Source: Planctomycetota bacterium
Lineage (GTDB): Bacteria; Planctomycetota; Phycisphaerae; Phycisphaerales; Phycisphaeraceae
DNA: 46,252 nt
Assembly: GCA_026386955.1 (NCBI GenBank)
Contig: JAPLMQ010000280.1
Coordinates: forward strand, 1-46,252
Direction: 5' to 3'
Position 1 is the stretch's first letter, and each line of letters starts with the position of its first letter. The notes below the pieces were generated by a model that saw only the letters and a list, made by a program, of their open reading frames with translations, was not told the DNA's origin and made no database searches. Shown piece by piece: positions 32,471 to 43,200 of the stretch. A program made the translations under genes and the position numbers.

Positions 32471-33933
32471 TGCGAATCCTCGCCCTGAGCGTCAACCACC
32501 GCACCGCGCCCGTCGAGCTGCGAGAGAAGCTCTCCCTCACCGGCGACCGGCTCGAATCGGCCCTGCGCACCCTCCGCGCCGCCTACCCCGCCGCCGAATC
32601 CGTCATCCTCTCCACCTGCAACCGCACCGAGCTCTACCTCGCCCGCCCCTCGCACGACGCGCCGGGCTTCGAGCAGGTCGTCGCCTTCCTCTCGGCGCGC
32701 TGCGGCGTCGAGCCCGCCTCCGTCGCCGGCGCCTGCCTGCAGCGCGAGAACGACCACGCCATCGCCCACCTCTTCCGCGTCTGCTCCGGGCTCGAGTCGA
32801 TGGTGCTGGGCGAGCCGCAGATCCTCGGGCAGGTCCGCCGGGCCTATGAATTCGCCTCCGAGCGCGAGGCCGTGGGCCCCGTGCTGCATCGCGTCTTCCA
32901 GCACGCCCTGGCGGTGGGCAAGCGCGTGCGCACCGAGACGGGCATCGACTCCGGGCGCGTCTCGATCGCCAGCGTGGCGGTGGAGTTCGCCCGCCAGGTC
33001 TTCGACCGCTTCGACAACAAGACCGTCGTCGCCATCGGCGCGGGCGAGATGGGCAAGCTCCTGCTCCGCCACCTGCTCGCCCTCGGCCCGGGCCGGCTGT
33101 GGCTGACCAACCGCACGCTCGAACGGGCCCACGACCTCGCCTCGGGGCTGGGCCTGACGCCCGACCGCGGCGGCGTGCGCCAGTTCGAGACCCTCGACGA
33201 GCTGCTCGTCGAGGCCGACGTCATCCTCACCTGCACCGGCGCGACCAGCCCGATCATCACCGCCGAGCGATTCAAGCCGCTGATCCGCCGGCGCAGGTCG
33301 CGACCGATCTGCATCGTCGACGCGGCCGTCCCGCGCGACGTCGAGCCCGCGGTCGGCCGGCTGACCAACGTCTACCTGCACGACCTCGACGACCTGCAGC
33401 GCGTCGTCGGGCAAACGCACGGGAAGCGCAGCGAGCAGGTCGAGGCCTGCGAGGCGATCCTCCTCGCCGCGGTGCGCGAATGCACCACCGAGGTCCGCCG
33501 GCGCGACGTGGGGCAGCTCGCCCGGAGCCTGCGCGAGAAGCTGCTCGAGCTGGGCACGCTGGAGAAGGAGCGCACGCTGCGCAAGCTCGCCGGCGCGAAG
33601 CCCGAGGACCTCGCCACGCTGCTCGACGAGCACACGCACCGGCTGGTGAACAAGATCCTCCACCTGCCGTTGAGCCAGCTCGACCGCCGCGACGCGGAGA
33701 CGTCGATGCCGTTCTACGCCGCCGCGCTGCGCCGGCTCTTCGACCTGCCCGAGGAGCACGCGCCCGCGACGGCGCCGGAGCCCGCGCCGCCTGTTGTTCC
33801 GCCTCCCGCACCGCCCACACCCCCGCCGCCCGCGACGCTCCCCGAAGCCGCCGCCGCCCGCGCCACGCGCCTCGACGGCCCGCCCTCCCCCGCCCCGACG
33901 AACTCGCTGCCCCTGCCCGGCCGGAGCGCCTGA
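32470..33933 (+). CDS. hemA: glutamyl-tRNA reductase
   Basis: A 487-residue enzyme that reduces glutamyl-tRNA to glutamate-1-semialdehyde, the first committed step of C5 tetrapyrrole synthesis. Catalytic Cys50 is in ILSTCNRTELY, the substrate segment is SGLESMVLGEPQILGQVR, and the NADPH domain has VAIGAGEMGKLLLRHL. The dimerisation domain follows from about 320. The last 70 or so residues are a Pro/Ala-rich tail, absent from most HemA proteins. The ATG overlaps the preceding stop (TGATG). The GT39-like gene starts three bases after its stop, so they may form one operon. Confidence 0.95.
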   Translation: MRILALSVNHRTAPVELREKLSLTGDRLESALRTLRAAYPAAESVILSTCNRTELYLARPSHDAPGFEQVVAFLSARCGVEPASVAGACLQRENDHAIAHLFRVCSGLESMVLGEPQILGQVRRAYEFASEREAVGPVLHRVFQHALAVGKRVRTETGIDSGRVSIASVAVEFARQVFDRFDNKTVVAIGAGEMGKLLLRHLLALGPGRLWLTNRTLERAHDLASGLGLTPDRGGVRQFETLDELLVEADVILTCTGATSPIITAERFKPLIRRRRSRPICIVDAAVPRDVEPAVGRLTNVYLHDLDDLQRVVGQTHGKRSEQVEACEAILLAAVRECTTEVRRRDVGQLARSLREKLLELGTLEKERTLRKLAGAKPEDLATLLDEHTHRLVNKILHLPLSQLDRRDAETSMPFYAAALRRLFDLPEEHAPATAPEPAPPVVPPPAPPTPPPPATLPEAAAARATRLDGPPSPAPTNSLPLPGRSA

Positions 33934-33936
33934 CCC

Positions 33937-36231
33937 GTGCCGGCCCCCGCGCCCTCCGCCCCCGCGCCCCTCCCGCAACGCGGCCCCTTCGCCATCGTCG
34001 TCGGCTCATTCCTCCTGCTGCTCGCCGGGCTCTGGCTCGCCCAACAAGACGGCCCCTTCCCCGCCTCGCCCGACTCCTTCGCCCGCGCGCTGCTGATCCT
34101 CCTGGGGGCCGCCCCGCTGGTCGTTGGCCAATGGATCGCCGCCGCCGGGCTGGGCTGGCTGATCCGCCGGGTGATCGGATTGAATGGGCCGTATGCGTGG
34201 GTCGCGCAGCTCGGCGCGGGGTTGGCCGCGTTGCTCATGCTCGACGCCGGACTGGGGCTCGCCGGGATGCTCAACGCCTACACCGCGTGGGGCCTGGTCA
34301 TCCTCGGCGCAGGGCTTCTCGCCTGGCAAGCCTCGCAGCCGGAGAACCGCCGTCGGCTGCAGGGGACCGACCTGCCCGCGCCGCCCTGGGCGATCCTCGC
34401 CGCTGCCCCGTCGCTGGGCATCCTGCTCGTCGCCTGCGCCTGCCCCGTCAGCACGCTCTGGCGCATCGAGGCCTACGGCTACGACGTCCTCTCCTACCAC
34501 CTGCAGCTCCCGCGCGAATGGCTCGCGATGGGCCACATCGCCGGGCTCAAGCACAACGTCTACAGCTACCTGCCCAACCTCGTCGAGGCGGGCTACATGG
34601 CCATCGGCGCGATGGCGGGCTCGATGGTCGAGGGCGTCTACGCGGCCCAGATGTTCCACGCCTCGGCCGCGGTGTTCGCCGCGGTCGCGGTGGGCGCGAC
34701 GGTCGACGCGGCGATCGTCGCTGCGTCGCCCGAAGGGGCCTTGGTCGATCGTTCAATGATTCATTCGCGCCAAACCACGGCCGGCCTCGCGGGAGCTCTC
34801 TTGCTCGCCATGCCTTGGACCCTCTTCGTCGGCTCGCTCGCCTATGACGAGATGTTCGCCCTCGCCTTCGCCGCCGCCGCGACGACGCTGCTCTTCTCCC
34901 CCTTCGGCCCCTCGTTCCGCGGAGCCGCGATGATCGGCTTCCTCGCCGGCGCCGCCGCGCTCGCCAAGCTCCCGATGGGACCGATGATCGCGTTGCCCCT
35001 GGGCCTCGCGCTCTTGCTCGGCCTCAACCGCGGCGCGTGGCTCACATCCTCTCTCGCCAACAGGACGGGCTACCCATCCCGCGCCGACATCAAGTTCACA
35101 TCGATCACCCTCGCCGCCGTCGCCCTCCTCACCGGCCTGCTCACCCTCTCGCCCTACTTCATCCGCAATGCCATGTGGACCGCCGACGCGAATCACCTGG
35201 GCAACCCCGTCTTCCCTTTCGCCGCGAAAACCCTCGGCAGCGCCCACTGGACGCCCACCGAGGTCGACCGCTGGAACGCCGCCCACGGCCACGCCTCCGA
35301 CGGCGCCTCGCCCCTCCACAGCCTCGACCGCCAATGGCTGCGCAACCCCGGCTACGGCGCGGTCGGCGGCTCGCCCCCATCGTTCGCGGGGAAAGACCGC
35401 TTCAACATCGCCCGCTTCCAGCGAGAGTTCGGCTTCCCGCTGCTCTGGCTCGCTGCCGCCGCGGGTGCGGTCGCAGCCCTCTCGACGCCGCGTCTCCGCC
35501 GCCCCGCCCTGGCAATGCTCCTCATGCTCGCCTGCCAAATCGCCTTCTGGCTTTTGGGCACCCACCAGCAGAGCCGGTTCCTTGTCCCCTCGCTGCTGCC
35601 CCAAGCGGTGCTGATCGGGCTCCTGCTCGAACGTCTCGCGTCGCGCGGAACAAGCGCGAAAGCCACGCCGCCCGAGAGCCCGCTCGCCAAGACCCCACTC
35701 ATCAAGATCCGCCGCGCCGCCGCGCCCGCCCTGGGCGTGGCGCTCGTCGCGGCCTGCGCCTTCAACAACCTGCAAATCCTCGGAGCACAGACGATCGCCG
35801 ACCTCAAGGTCTGGCAGCTCACCGGCTCGCTGCTGATGCCCGACCAGCTCGACCGCGCCGGCGACGACATGAGCTTCATCGGCAACAGCCCCATCAGCCA
35901 ACTGCCCCCCGACAGCCTGACCTACAGCCTGGCCGACTGCTCGCGCCTGCTCTTCATCCGCCGCCGCGTGCTCTACGAAACCGCCTTCGACCGCTGCCTG
36001 CTGGGCGACCTCTCGCGCGAGCACCACGGCGACCCGCTGGCCGTCACCGCCGCCCTCCGCGCCCGCGGCGTGACCCACCTCTGGGTCGCCTGGTTCGAGC
36101 TCGACCGCCTGCACCAGACCTACGGCTTCGACCCCGACGTGACCACCCGAAGCGTCGCCGAGCTGACCAAGGGTTGGCGCGTCGTCACCCAGGGCGACAA
36201 CTTCTACACGCTCTTCGCCCTCCCGCGGTGA
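33937..36231 (+). CDS. GT39-like membrane glycosyltransferase
   Basis: A 764-residue integral membrane protein with about 11-13 hydrophobic helices. A large loop after an early helix contains YGYDVLSYHLQLPREWLAMG, in the position of the conserved DE/DD of PMT/ArnT-type (GT39/GT83) enzymes that use polyprenyl-phosphate sugars. NVYSYLPNLVEAGYM follows, as in other planctomycete GT39-like proteins. The soluble C-terminal part (about 600-764) lies outside the membrane. The start is GTG at 33937, three bases after hemA. The sugar and acceptor cannot be predicted. Confidence 0.75.
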   Translation: MPAPAPSAPAPLPQRGPFAIVVGSFLLLLAGLWLAQQDGPFPASPDSFARALLILLGAAPLVVGQWIAAAGLGWLIRRVIGLNGPYAWVAQLGAGLAALLMLDAGLGLAGMLNAYTAWGLVILGAGLLAWQASQPENRRRLQGTDLPAPPWAILAAAPSLGILLVACACPVSTLWRIEAYGYDVLSYHLQLPREWLAMGHIAGLKHNVYSYLPNLVEAGYMAIGAMAGSMVEGVYAAQMFHASAAVFAAVAVGATVDAAIVAASPEGALVDRSMIHSRQTTAGLAGALLLAMPWTLFVGSLAYDEMFALAFAAAATTLLFSPFGPSFRGAAMIGFLAGAAALAKLPMGPMIALPLGLALLLGLNRGAWLTSSLANRTGYPSRADIKFTSITLAAVALLTGLLTLSPYFIRNAMWTADANHLGNPVFPFAAKTLGSAHWTPTEVDRWNAAHGHASDGASPLHSLDRQWLRNPGYGAVGGSPPSFAGKDRFNIARFQREFGFPLLWLAAAAGAVAALSTPRLRRPALAMLLMLACQIAFWLLGTHQQSRFLVPSLLPQAVLIGLLLERLASRGTSAKATPPESPLAKTPLIKIRRAAAPALGVALVAACAFNNLQILGAQTIADLKVWQLTGSLLMPDQLDRAGDDMSFIGNSPISQLPPDSLTYSLADCSRLLFIRRRVLYETAFDRCLLGDLSREHHGDPLAVTAALRARGVTHLWVAWFELDRLHQTYGFDPDVTTRSVAELTKGWRVVTQGDNFYTLFALPR

Positions 36232-36240
36232 GGGCCTCCT

Positions 36241-36280
36241 TGTAAGGTGGGTTGAGCGGTATTCCGCGAAGCCCACCGGC
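36241..36280. repeat. dispersed GGTGGGTT...AAGCCCACC hairpin
   Basis: GGTGGG and CCCACC arms with inner AGCGG/CCGC pairing. A second copy lies at 46013-46060. It follows the GT39-like gene stop by about ten bases. Confidence 0.6.
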
Positions 36281-36346
36281 GCGGCGCCCAATCGACGACG
36301 ACCCGCGATCCGCGCGGACGACGCCGCGGAAGCGCGCCGAGCATGC

Positions 36347-36459
36347 GGCTCTTGGCTCGTAGTTCCGCCTTCAGGCGGGCATTTGTCCTTCTTCCGATCG
36401 CCCGGGGCGCCTTCGTTTTCCGAAGACCGCGTAAACGCGGAACTACGAACCCCAGAGCC
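36347..36459. repeat. 113-bp nested inverted-repeat element
   Basis: The ends GGCTCTTGGCTCGTAGTTCC (from 36347) and its near-inverse, ending AGAGCC at 36459, pair over about 20 bases. Just inside lie two perfect hairpins, CCGCCTTCAGGCGG (36365-36378) and CCGCGTAAACGCGG (36427-36440), and CTTCG/CGAAG in the middle. It fills most of the 303-bp spacer 36232-36534, which has no gene. Confidence 0.6.
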
Positions 36460-36534
36460 GCGCGGTCGAAGCGGGTCGGAATGGCGGACGGCGCCGTGTT
36501 GCTGACCGTTGGGCAGCAACGATGCGCCCTCTCC

Positions 36535-38709
36535 TTACCGCCCGACCTTCAACTCCTTCCCTGCGACGTTCAGCCTTGTCCCCTCGCCCAGGGCGTGGTC
36601 AAGCACCCGGCCGGTTTTCCGCGACCGCCTCACCACGCACCATCGCCCGCGGGCGACCACGTCCCCGGCCTCGAGCAGGTGGTGCTCGTAGGCCCAGATG
36701 ATCGTGTCCTCGACCTTCTCGAAGGTGACCCGCAGCGCGAGCGAGCAGTCGACCGACTCGAGCCGCTCGACCCGGGCCGGCACCTCCCCTTTCCGCCGCG
36801 GGAGCATCAGCGACATGAACCGCCCGTTGTACCCGGCCACCTTGGCGATCAAGCGCGGCTTGAGGAAGACGATCGCGTTCACCATCGCGGCCGGTCGCAC
36901 GAAGTTCGGCACGTTCCCGCGCGGATCCTTGACGTAGTCCCACGAGCTTGTGGTCGTCTCGTCCTGCGCGAGCGCCAGCGTGTGCGGGCGCGGGTATTCC
37001 CGCGGCGCGGGGAGCGCGAAGTGGACGTCGAGGTGGTTGCCCTTGCGCCAGCCGGTGATGGTCGCGGACCCGGGGGAGCCTGTGGCACCGGAAGAGGCGA
37101 CATCGCCGTGACGCAGTTCGATCCGGTTCTCCGGGCTGGTGTTGAGCGTCCACCAAAACTCCCGGAAATCGTGGGCCTTGTTCAGGTCCTCGACCGTCCA
37201 GACATACGGCGTCGCCCCCTTGCCCTTGACCAAGCCCAGGTGCCGACGGGCCCACATGCAGTCGTGCTGGAGCGAGGAGTCGACGGAGGCGAAGTCGCAG
37301 AACGGGCCGGGCTGGTAGCCGGTGAGGTTGCCATGCCAATCGGTCTGCACCCACTGGCCATTGGTGCTGCGCCCGCTTTTGCCGTCGACCAGCACGAGGC
37401 TCTGCTGGTCCTGCTCGGTGCCGTAGCGCCCGGGGGCGATGCCGAAGTACTCCCCCAGCGCGGTGAGGTTGAAGTGGCCGCAGCTCGCGTGGAAGTGGCC
37501 CTGGGCCGCGGGCGAGCGCTGCGAGCCGTCGAAGACCACGAAGGTCGCGTCGGGCGACCAGCCGCTGCGGAAGGAGACCATCCCGCGCCCGCGGTCGCGG
37601 AAGGCCGTGGGCGCATTGGCCTTGGCGGGGTGCGTCCCGGGCTTGAGTTCGTCGAGCGCGAGGAGCGAGAGCCCCGTGACGGGCACCTGGAACCCCTTGC
37701 GCAGCGGCAGCTCGACGTGGAAGTCCTTGTGCGGGTTGTCGGCCCACTCCTTGCCGGTGAACTCCACAGCCCCGAGCACCCAGCGCACGAGCGGGTCGCG
37801 CGTCTGGGCGGCGATGCGGGCGAGGCAATACTCGCGGTTCCAAAAGCAGGGCGGGTGGTCGCCGGTCATCGAGAAATATTCGCCCCAGGGCTGGACGAAG
37901 TGGAGCAGGGCCCGCCCGAGGCGCTGCCAATGCGGGCAGCCGGCAACGGGGTCGTAGACGTCGTAGAGCCCCGCGCGGCGGACGCCCTCGACCGCCCAGG
38001 CGAGCCCGCCCGCGACGTCGGTCCCGTAGCCGATGTCCTCCTCGGGGAAGCCGTCGACGTTGTAGGCGCAGAAGAGCGAGGCCTCGAGGGCCTTGAGCAG
38101 GCGATCCAGCGCGGGCGCGAAGTCGGCGACGCCCGGCTCGCCCTGGATCGCCAAGGCCGCGAGGACCCCGCGGACGACCTGCCCGCAGACCAGCGTGTTG
38201 CCCCCGGCGCTCTTGTAGAACGAGCGCCCGCCGGTGGTGACGCCCTCGTGGACGATCGGCTCGAGCTTAGCGACGTATTGCCGACGGTCCTCGGGCGACA
38301 GCCGCGGATGGAGGATGTCGAACGCGATGATCCCCGTGCCGGTCCAGCCCACGCCGCAGGCGGTGCCCTTCGCGGGGTCGAGCAGGCAGCGGCGGGCCGC
38401 CTCGCCGGCCCCTTCGTCGTCGTCGATCACCGCGAGCAGGGCCATGTCGCGCATCGACATCGAGGCGGTCCAGCCGAAGCCCATCCAGGTGTTGGTGCCG
38501 TAGAAGTCGAGGTCCTTGGAGAGGTCGGGCGAGTTGAGGATGCGCTCGATGACGGGGCGGAGCTTCCTCCTCAGGGCGTTCATGAGGCGGAGCCCGTCGC
38601 CGCGGCGGACCTGCGTGCGGAGGCGGGCGATGTCGGCGGGCCCGCAGAGGATGCGCGGGTGGAGGTTGTCGCGGTAGAGTGGGCGGGCGTTGCCGAAGGG
38701 CGGTGTCAT
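36535..38709 (-). CDS. heparinase II/III-like protein (polysaccharide lyase family)
   Basis: A 724-residue protein. The N-terminal segment HPRILCGPADIARLRTQV is the usual start of the heparinase/alginate-lyase (alpha/alpha)-toroid domain. The C-terminal part has the heparinase II/III-like beta-sandwich signature region (SFRSGWSPDATFVVFDG, then FHASCGHFNLTALGEY). Catalytic Tyr/His residues are not certain from sequence alone. No signal peptide is visible, so it may be cytoplasmic and process oligosaccharides. The ATG at 38709 is chosen, and the frame further upstream is antisense. It diverges from a GntR/LacI regulator, 150 bases away, which probably controls it. Confidence 0.75.
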   Translation of the reverse strand: MTPPFGNARPLYRDNLHPRILCGPADIARLRTQVRRGDGLRLMNALRRKLRPVIERILNSPDLSKDLDFYGTNTWMGFGWTASMSMRDMALLAVIDDDEGAGEAARRCLLDPAKGTACGVGWTGTGIIAFDILHPRLSPEDRRQYVAKLEPIVHEGVTTGGRSFYKSAGGNTLVCGQVVRGVLAALAIQGEPGVADFAPALDRLLKALEASLFCAYNVDGFPEEDIGYGTDVAGGLAWAVEGVRRAGLYDVYDPVAGCPHWQRLGRALLHFVQPWGEYFSMTGDHPPCFWNREYCLARIAAQTRDPLVRWVLGAVEFTGKEWADNPHKDFHVELPLRKGFQVPVTGLSLLALDELKPGTHPAKANAPTAFRDRGRGMVSFRSGWSPDATFVVFDGSQRSPAAQGHFHASCGHFNLTALGEYFGIAPGRYGTEQDQQSLVLVDGKSGRSTNGQWVQTDWHGNLTGYQPGPFCDFASVDSSLQHDCMWARRHLGLVKGKGATPYVWTVEDLNKAHDFREFWWTLNTSPENRIELRHGDVASSGATGSPGSATITGWRKGNHLDVHFALPAPREYPRPHTLALAQDETTTSSWDYVKDPRGNVPNFVRPAAMVNAIVFLKPRLIAKVAGYNGRFMSLMLPRRKGEVPARVERLESVDCSLALRVTFEKVEDTIIWAYEHHLLEAGDVVARGRWCVVRRSRKTGRVLDHALGEGTRLNVAGKELKVGR

Positions 38710-38776
38710 GCGATAATTCCGTATGAATGGGCCGAAGAGGGGGAACGACAAATCCCGGCGACGATTGTACGAAGGC

Positions 38777-38805
38777 TTGGAATAAATACGCTTAGCAGGT
38801 ATAAT
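38777..38805 (+). promoter_or_regulatory. promoter of the GntR/LacI regulator gene
   Basis: TTGGAA (38777-38782), a 17-base spacer, and consensus TATAAT (38800-38805) lie 54 bases before the regulator ATG. An ATAC...GTAT inverted pair spans the spacer and could be an autoregulatory operator, but that is weak. Confidence 0.7.
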
Positions 38806-38859
38806 CCCCACATCGCCGACGGGGCATTCCGAGGGACCCGTCGACGTGGAGCTTGGTGC

Positions 38860-40032
38860 ATGGCGGCTCAGCCTCTGGTCCCCCCCGATTTCCGCGGCCG
38901 TGAGCAGACGTGGCGGGCGTACAAGCGGCTTCTGCAGTTCATGCACGGGCGGTCGATGAAGCCGGGCGACAAGATGCCCGCCCAGGCGGAACTCCGGCGC
39001 CTTTTGGGCCTCAACAACAGCACGCTCAGCGGGGCGATGCGACGGCTGGTCAGCCAGGGAGTCGTCAGCCGCAAGCGCCGCGTGGGCACGGTGGTGGCAA
39101 ACATCGCCGACGCGCCGGCCGTCGCTTGGTCCGTGGGCGTGGCGACCTTCCCCGCCCCCGCGCACGGGCCGGACTCCTTCTTCGCCGAGCTGGCGATCCG
39201 CATCCAGACCGCGCTGGCCCGGGCCCGCTGCCGTTGCATCTCCTACATGCTCTTCCGGCGGATGTCCCCCCATCCCTTCACCGAATTCTTCGGCCTCGCC
39301 GAGGACATCGCCGACAGCAACCTCGACGGCCTGATCTGCCTCACGCCGCTGCGCCTGAGCGACTGGCGGTCCGCCGTCCGCCGCGGCATCGCCATCTGCC
39401 ACACGCCCCACTGGGAGGAGGCGACCTGCGGCGTGCTGATCGACCAAGGCTCCCTGGTCGAGCAGGCGATCCCGCAGCTCATGGCCCGCGGGTGCAAGAG
39501 CATCGCCTTGGTGACCTTCGGGCGGGCGGATGTCACCTCGCCCCGCGCCTTCCATGCTTTCCGCCGCGCGGCTGCGGCGGCCGGAATTCCCGAGTCCCGC
39601 GCCCAACTGATCACCGCCACCGACTGGAGCTCCGAAGGCGGCCGGCTGCTGGCGACCGAGCTGCGCAGCCGCCCCGAGAAGCAGCGTCCGCAAGGCCTGA
39701 TCGTCCTCGACGACTACACCGCGCTGGGCCTCACCCAAGCCCTGCAGGTCTCGGGCGACTACCACCCGCGGATCGCCCTGCAGGCGAACCATCAACTGCC
39801 ACTGATCTTCCCCCGGCCCGTTCTGCGCTTCGAGACCGACGTCGAGGAGCTCGCGACCCACAGCGTCGACATGCTGCTGCGCCGGATGCAGAACCCGACC
39901 CGGCCCGAACAGGTGGAGTGGCTGCCCACCCGCCTCGCGGAGGCCGACGCCGCGGTCGCGATCGTGCAGCCGGAGGCGCCGCGCGGCCCGCGCCGTGCCG
40001 GCAAGCCGGAGCGGCGGCGGAAAGCACGCTGA
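38860..40032 (+). CDS. GntR-family regulator with LacI-type ligand-binding domain
   Basis: A 390-residue regulator. Residues about 15-80 are a GntR winged helix (GDKMPAQAELRRLLGLNNST, then LVSQGVVSRKRRVGTVV). Residues 95-365 are a periplasmic-binding-protein-like sensor (PBP1/LacI type), with LIVLDDYTALGLTQAL. Hybrids of this type are common in planctomycetes and Bacteroidetes, where they sense sugars or uronates. It lies between a heparinase-like gene, which diverges, and a secreted toroid-like gene downstream on the same strand. The ATG at 38860 gives MAAQPLVPPDF. Confidence 0.88.
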   Translation: MAAQPLVPPDFRGREQTWRAYKRLLQFMHGRSMKPGDKMPAQAELRRLLGLNNSTLSGAMRRLVSQGVVSRKRRVGTVVANIADAPAVAWSVGVATFPAPAHGPDSFFAELAIRIQTALARARCRCISYMLFRRMSPHPFTEFFGLAEDIADSNLDGLICLTPLRLSDWRSAVRRGIAICHTPHWEEATCGVLIDQGSLVEQAIPQLMARGCKSIALVTFGRADVTSPRAFHAFRRAAAAAGIPESRAQLITATDWSSEGGRLLATELRSRPEKQRPQGLIVLDDYTALGLTQALQVSGDYHPRIALQANHQLPLIFPRPVLRFETDVEELATHSVDMLLRRMQNPTRPEQVEWLPTRLAEADAAVAIVQPEAPRGPRRAGKPERRRKAR

Positions 40033-40070
40033 CCGCGTTTTTTCCGGATGCCGCATGCCATTTCCGGGGG

Positions 40071-40151
40071 CGTACTCGTGGCATGTGCCTTCGATCGACC
40101 GGCATCGCGAGTCCGAACGGTTTGGGTTGATTCGCACATGCCGCGGGTACG
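40071..40151. repeat. inverted 18-mers before the secreted protein gene
   Basis: CGTACTCGTGGCATGTGC (40071-40088) and GCACATGCCGCGGGTACG (40134-40151) are inverted copies with 16 of 18 positions matching, 45 bases apart. They sit between the regulator stop and the next gene. They may form a terminator or a dispersed repeat. Confidence 0.45.
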
Positions 40152-40215
40152 ACGGCATGTGGCACCCAGAATCTCCGCCCCGCCCCACGCCGCGCCACCC
40201 CTGGAAATCCCGCCC

Positions 40216-43200
40216 ATGCAAGCCACCCGCCGCCCCGCTTCGCGCCTCGCCTCCGCCGCCTCTTTCCCCGGCGTCGTCGCTATCCTCCTCGCCCTCGCCG
40301 CCTCGCTCCTCCTCGCGGCCCCGGCCCGCGCCGCCAACCCCGAGCCGCCGGTCTTCTATCACCTGCGCCAAGGCGTGACCTTCTACGTCGTCAACCCCTC
40401 CGGCAAGGACTTCACCGTCGACCTCGACCTGAAAGACCTCAACATCTACTGCCAGGGGGCGCAGACCGCGCTGGTGAAGGTCTACGGCCCCGAGGGCGAG
40501 GTCGCCGTCGACGACGAGATCCCCGACGACGGCATCGTCAACGGCGGATACGACCAGGCCTGGGCCGGATGGGACCATGAGCAATGGGCCCGCGCCGGGC
40601 TGCGCGACCTCGGCGCCGAGGCGCTCTTCCGCTCCGACGCCTTCAGCGATCCCCGCAAGGTCGAGAAGATCCGCGGGACGGTGCGCAGCTACAAGGTCAA
40701 GGGCACCAAGCCCGGCGTCTACCAGGTGCAGGTCGTCGGATGCGACGACCACTTCCTGGGCTTCAGCACCACGCCCGCGCTGAAGTTCGGCGTCTGCGGC
40801 CACCCCGACTTCCTCGCGGGCCACGGCAGCCAGTTCAAGACGACCTACCTCTACGTCCCCGTGCGCCCGTGGTACGAGCAATCCCACGCGACATGCTCCC
40901 TCTGGCTGATCGAACACCACTACCCGCGCACCCGCAAACTGACGCTCTTCAACGGCAACACGCCGCTCCCGCTGAAGGACATCGTCTATGAGACGACCGC
41001 GAACTCGATGACCGCCGACCAGGCGATCGGGCGCGTGGAGTTCGACGCCAAGGCGCTCAAGCCCGGGATGGTGCTCAAGCTCGTCAACGAGATCGTCCCG
41101 CCCAACGTCCCCGCCCCGGGCGTCGCCGCCGACACCGGCACCGCCTCGGGCGGCGAGATCGTCAGCGACCCCGCGGAGATGGGCGACTTCCTCATCCGCG
41201 TCGCCGGCATCCCGCCGATTTTTTGTCCGGATGAGGAGACCTGCCGCGCGATCGCCGGCGGGACCATCGCCATTCCCGACGGCCCCGCCGTCTCGTTCGC
41301 TTGGCAGAAGGAATTGTGGGACGCGGTGAAGAACCTCAAGAAGGAGGACTTCGTCGTCACGCCCGGCGCCGGGGCGTGGAGCACCATCAGCAAGGAGGAG
41401 CTCGCCAAGATCCAGGTCCACCTCTGGAATTCGGGCAGCCGCCCGGAAGACGTCGACGCCGCGATCACCAAGGTCCACGCCGCCCTCGCCGCAGGCCCGT
41501 TCAACCTCGCCAAGCTGCTCGACGGCCCGACGTTCGACGGCCTGAACATCGACGACCTCGCCGTCTTCTACCTCATGCCCTTCAAGGGCAACGCCCTCCA
41601 CCAGAACAAGGCCCTGCGCAACATCATCACCATGGCCCTCATCCGCCAGTGGTACCGCTACCGCGCGGGCGAGGTGATCTACGACGACGGCGAGCTCAAC
41701 ATCGCATACGCCCAGGGCTTCCACTGGGACAACTGGGAACCCGTCTGGTGCATGAAGAACGACCTGGACCCCGCGGTCCTCAAGGCCTTCCAGAAGGGCG
41801 CGACCGCCATCGCCCAGCGGATGTTCTACGCCAACGGCCTCGAGCTCGTCCTCTCCAACGGCCGCACAACGATCCCCCTCAACCTCTACCACGCCTACCT
41901 CATCACCGGCGACGAGCGCCTCAAGGCCCTCTCCGCCCGCTACCTTGACCGCATGGCCACCGCCCTCGACGGGCCCCACTCCGGCCGCTCCGCCACCGGC
42001 TACTTCCGCGAGCACTTCTCCGCCGACGGCGGCTACTGCACCTACCCGCTCTACCAGCTCGGCAGGCTCTACAACATCTCGGGCGACCCCAAGGTCTACG
42101 ACCTGGTCGACAAGCTCTGCAAGTGGGTCTGCTACGTCACGCTGCCCAACGACCCCAAGAACCGCTCCTACGTCGGCCCCACCTCGTGGAACGCCCGCAT
42201 CGCCATGTCCGCCATCACCCACACTTGGGGCAACGGCTACAAGTACATCGCCGGCAAATCCGAATGGGCCGCCCGCATCTACCGCTACATGCACGGCAAC
42301 AGCCCGCAGTTCTACGACCTGGCCGACCCCGCCTACGAGCCGGGCAAGGCCGTCCCCGACTGCGCCAAGGCGCTGGTGCTCACGCGCCTCACCCGCGGCG
42401 TGCTGCCCGCGGCCCCGTTCCCCGGCGAGTTCGACAAGCCCTTCTTCGAGGACATCGGCGCGGGGCACGAGTTCTTCGCCATCCGCCGCGGCACCTATTA
42501 CGCCATCCTCTACTCCGGCAAGCGCACGCCCTTCTGGATGGACCTCTCGCTGGGCGGCAGCAACAACTTCAACGGCGGCGGCATCGCCGGCCTCTCCGTC
42601 AACGGCGTGGGCGCGATGGTCGTCGGGCGCGTCCTGCGCGAATACGGCTGGCCCCTGCAGCATTGGCGCGACCTCACCATCCCCGCCGCCTGCGGCGAAC
42701 TCTCCGACGGCCGCGTCTTCAACACCGGCATGGCCCGCAACACCGTCGCCTGGGACGCCAAGGCCTACACCGTCAAGACCACCGGCGAATGCGTCACCGC
42801 GCCGGTCAACTTCGTCCGCGACTACGCCTTCGGCGAGAAGTCGATCGCCGCGACGATCCGCATCGTCGACGCCGCCCTCGACAAGGACGCCTTCCAGTAC
42901 CGCTCGGTCTTCCACCCGCGCAGCGACTTCATCCGCGAGGCGTGGGAACTCATCCCCGTCATGGTGGTGAAGGAGACCACGCTCACCGCGCTCGACGCCT
43001 CGGGCAAGGCGATCGGCCCGGTCATCGAGGCGGGCGTCGACAACGTCGCCGCGGTCGAGGTCAACAACGGCAAGGGCGGGATCAAGATCACCTTCGACAA
43101 GCCGCGCACGGTGAAGCTCTCCCCCGCCCCCGAGCCGCATAACCCCCACCCGCACGGCGAGGGGCTCGACCACGTCAGCAAGGCCCTGCAGATCAAGATC

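Noticed and set aside
32221-33978. A 585-residue minus-strand frame over hemA
   Set aside because: Repetitive Glu/Arg/Gly-rich sequence antisense to a clear hemA gene.
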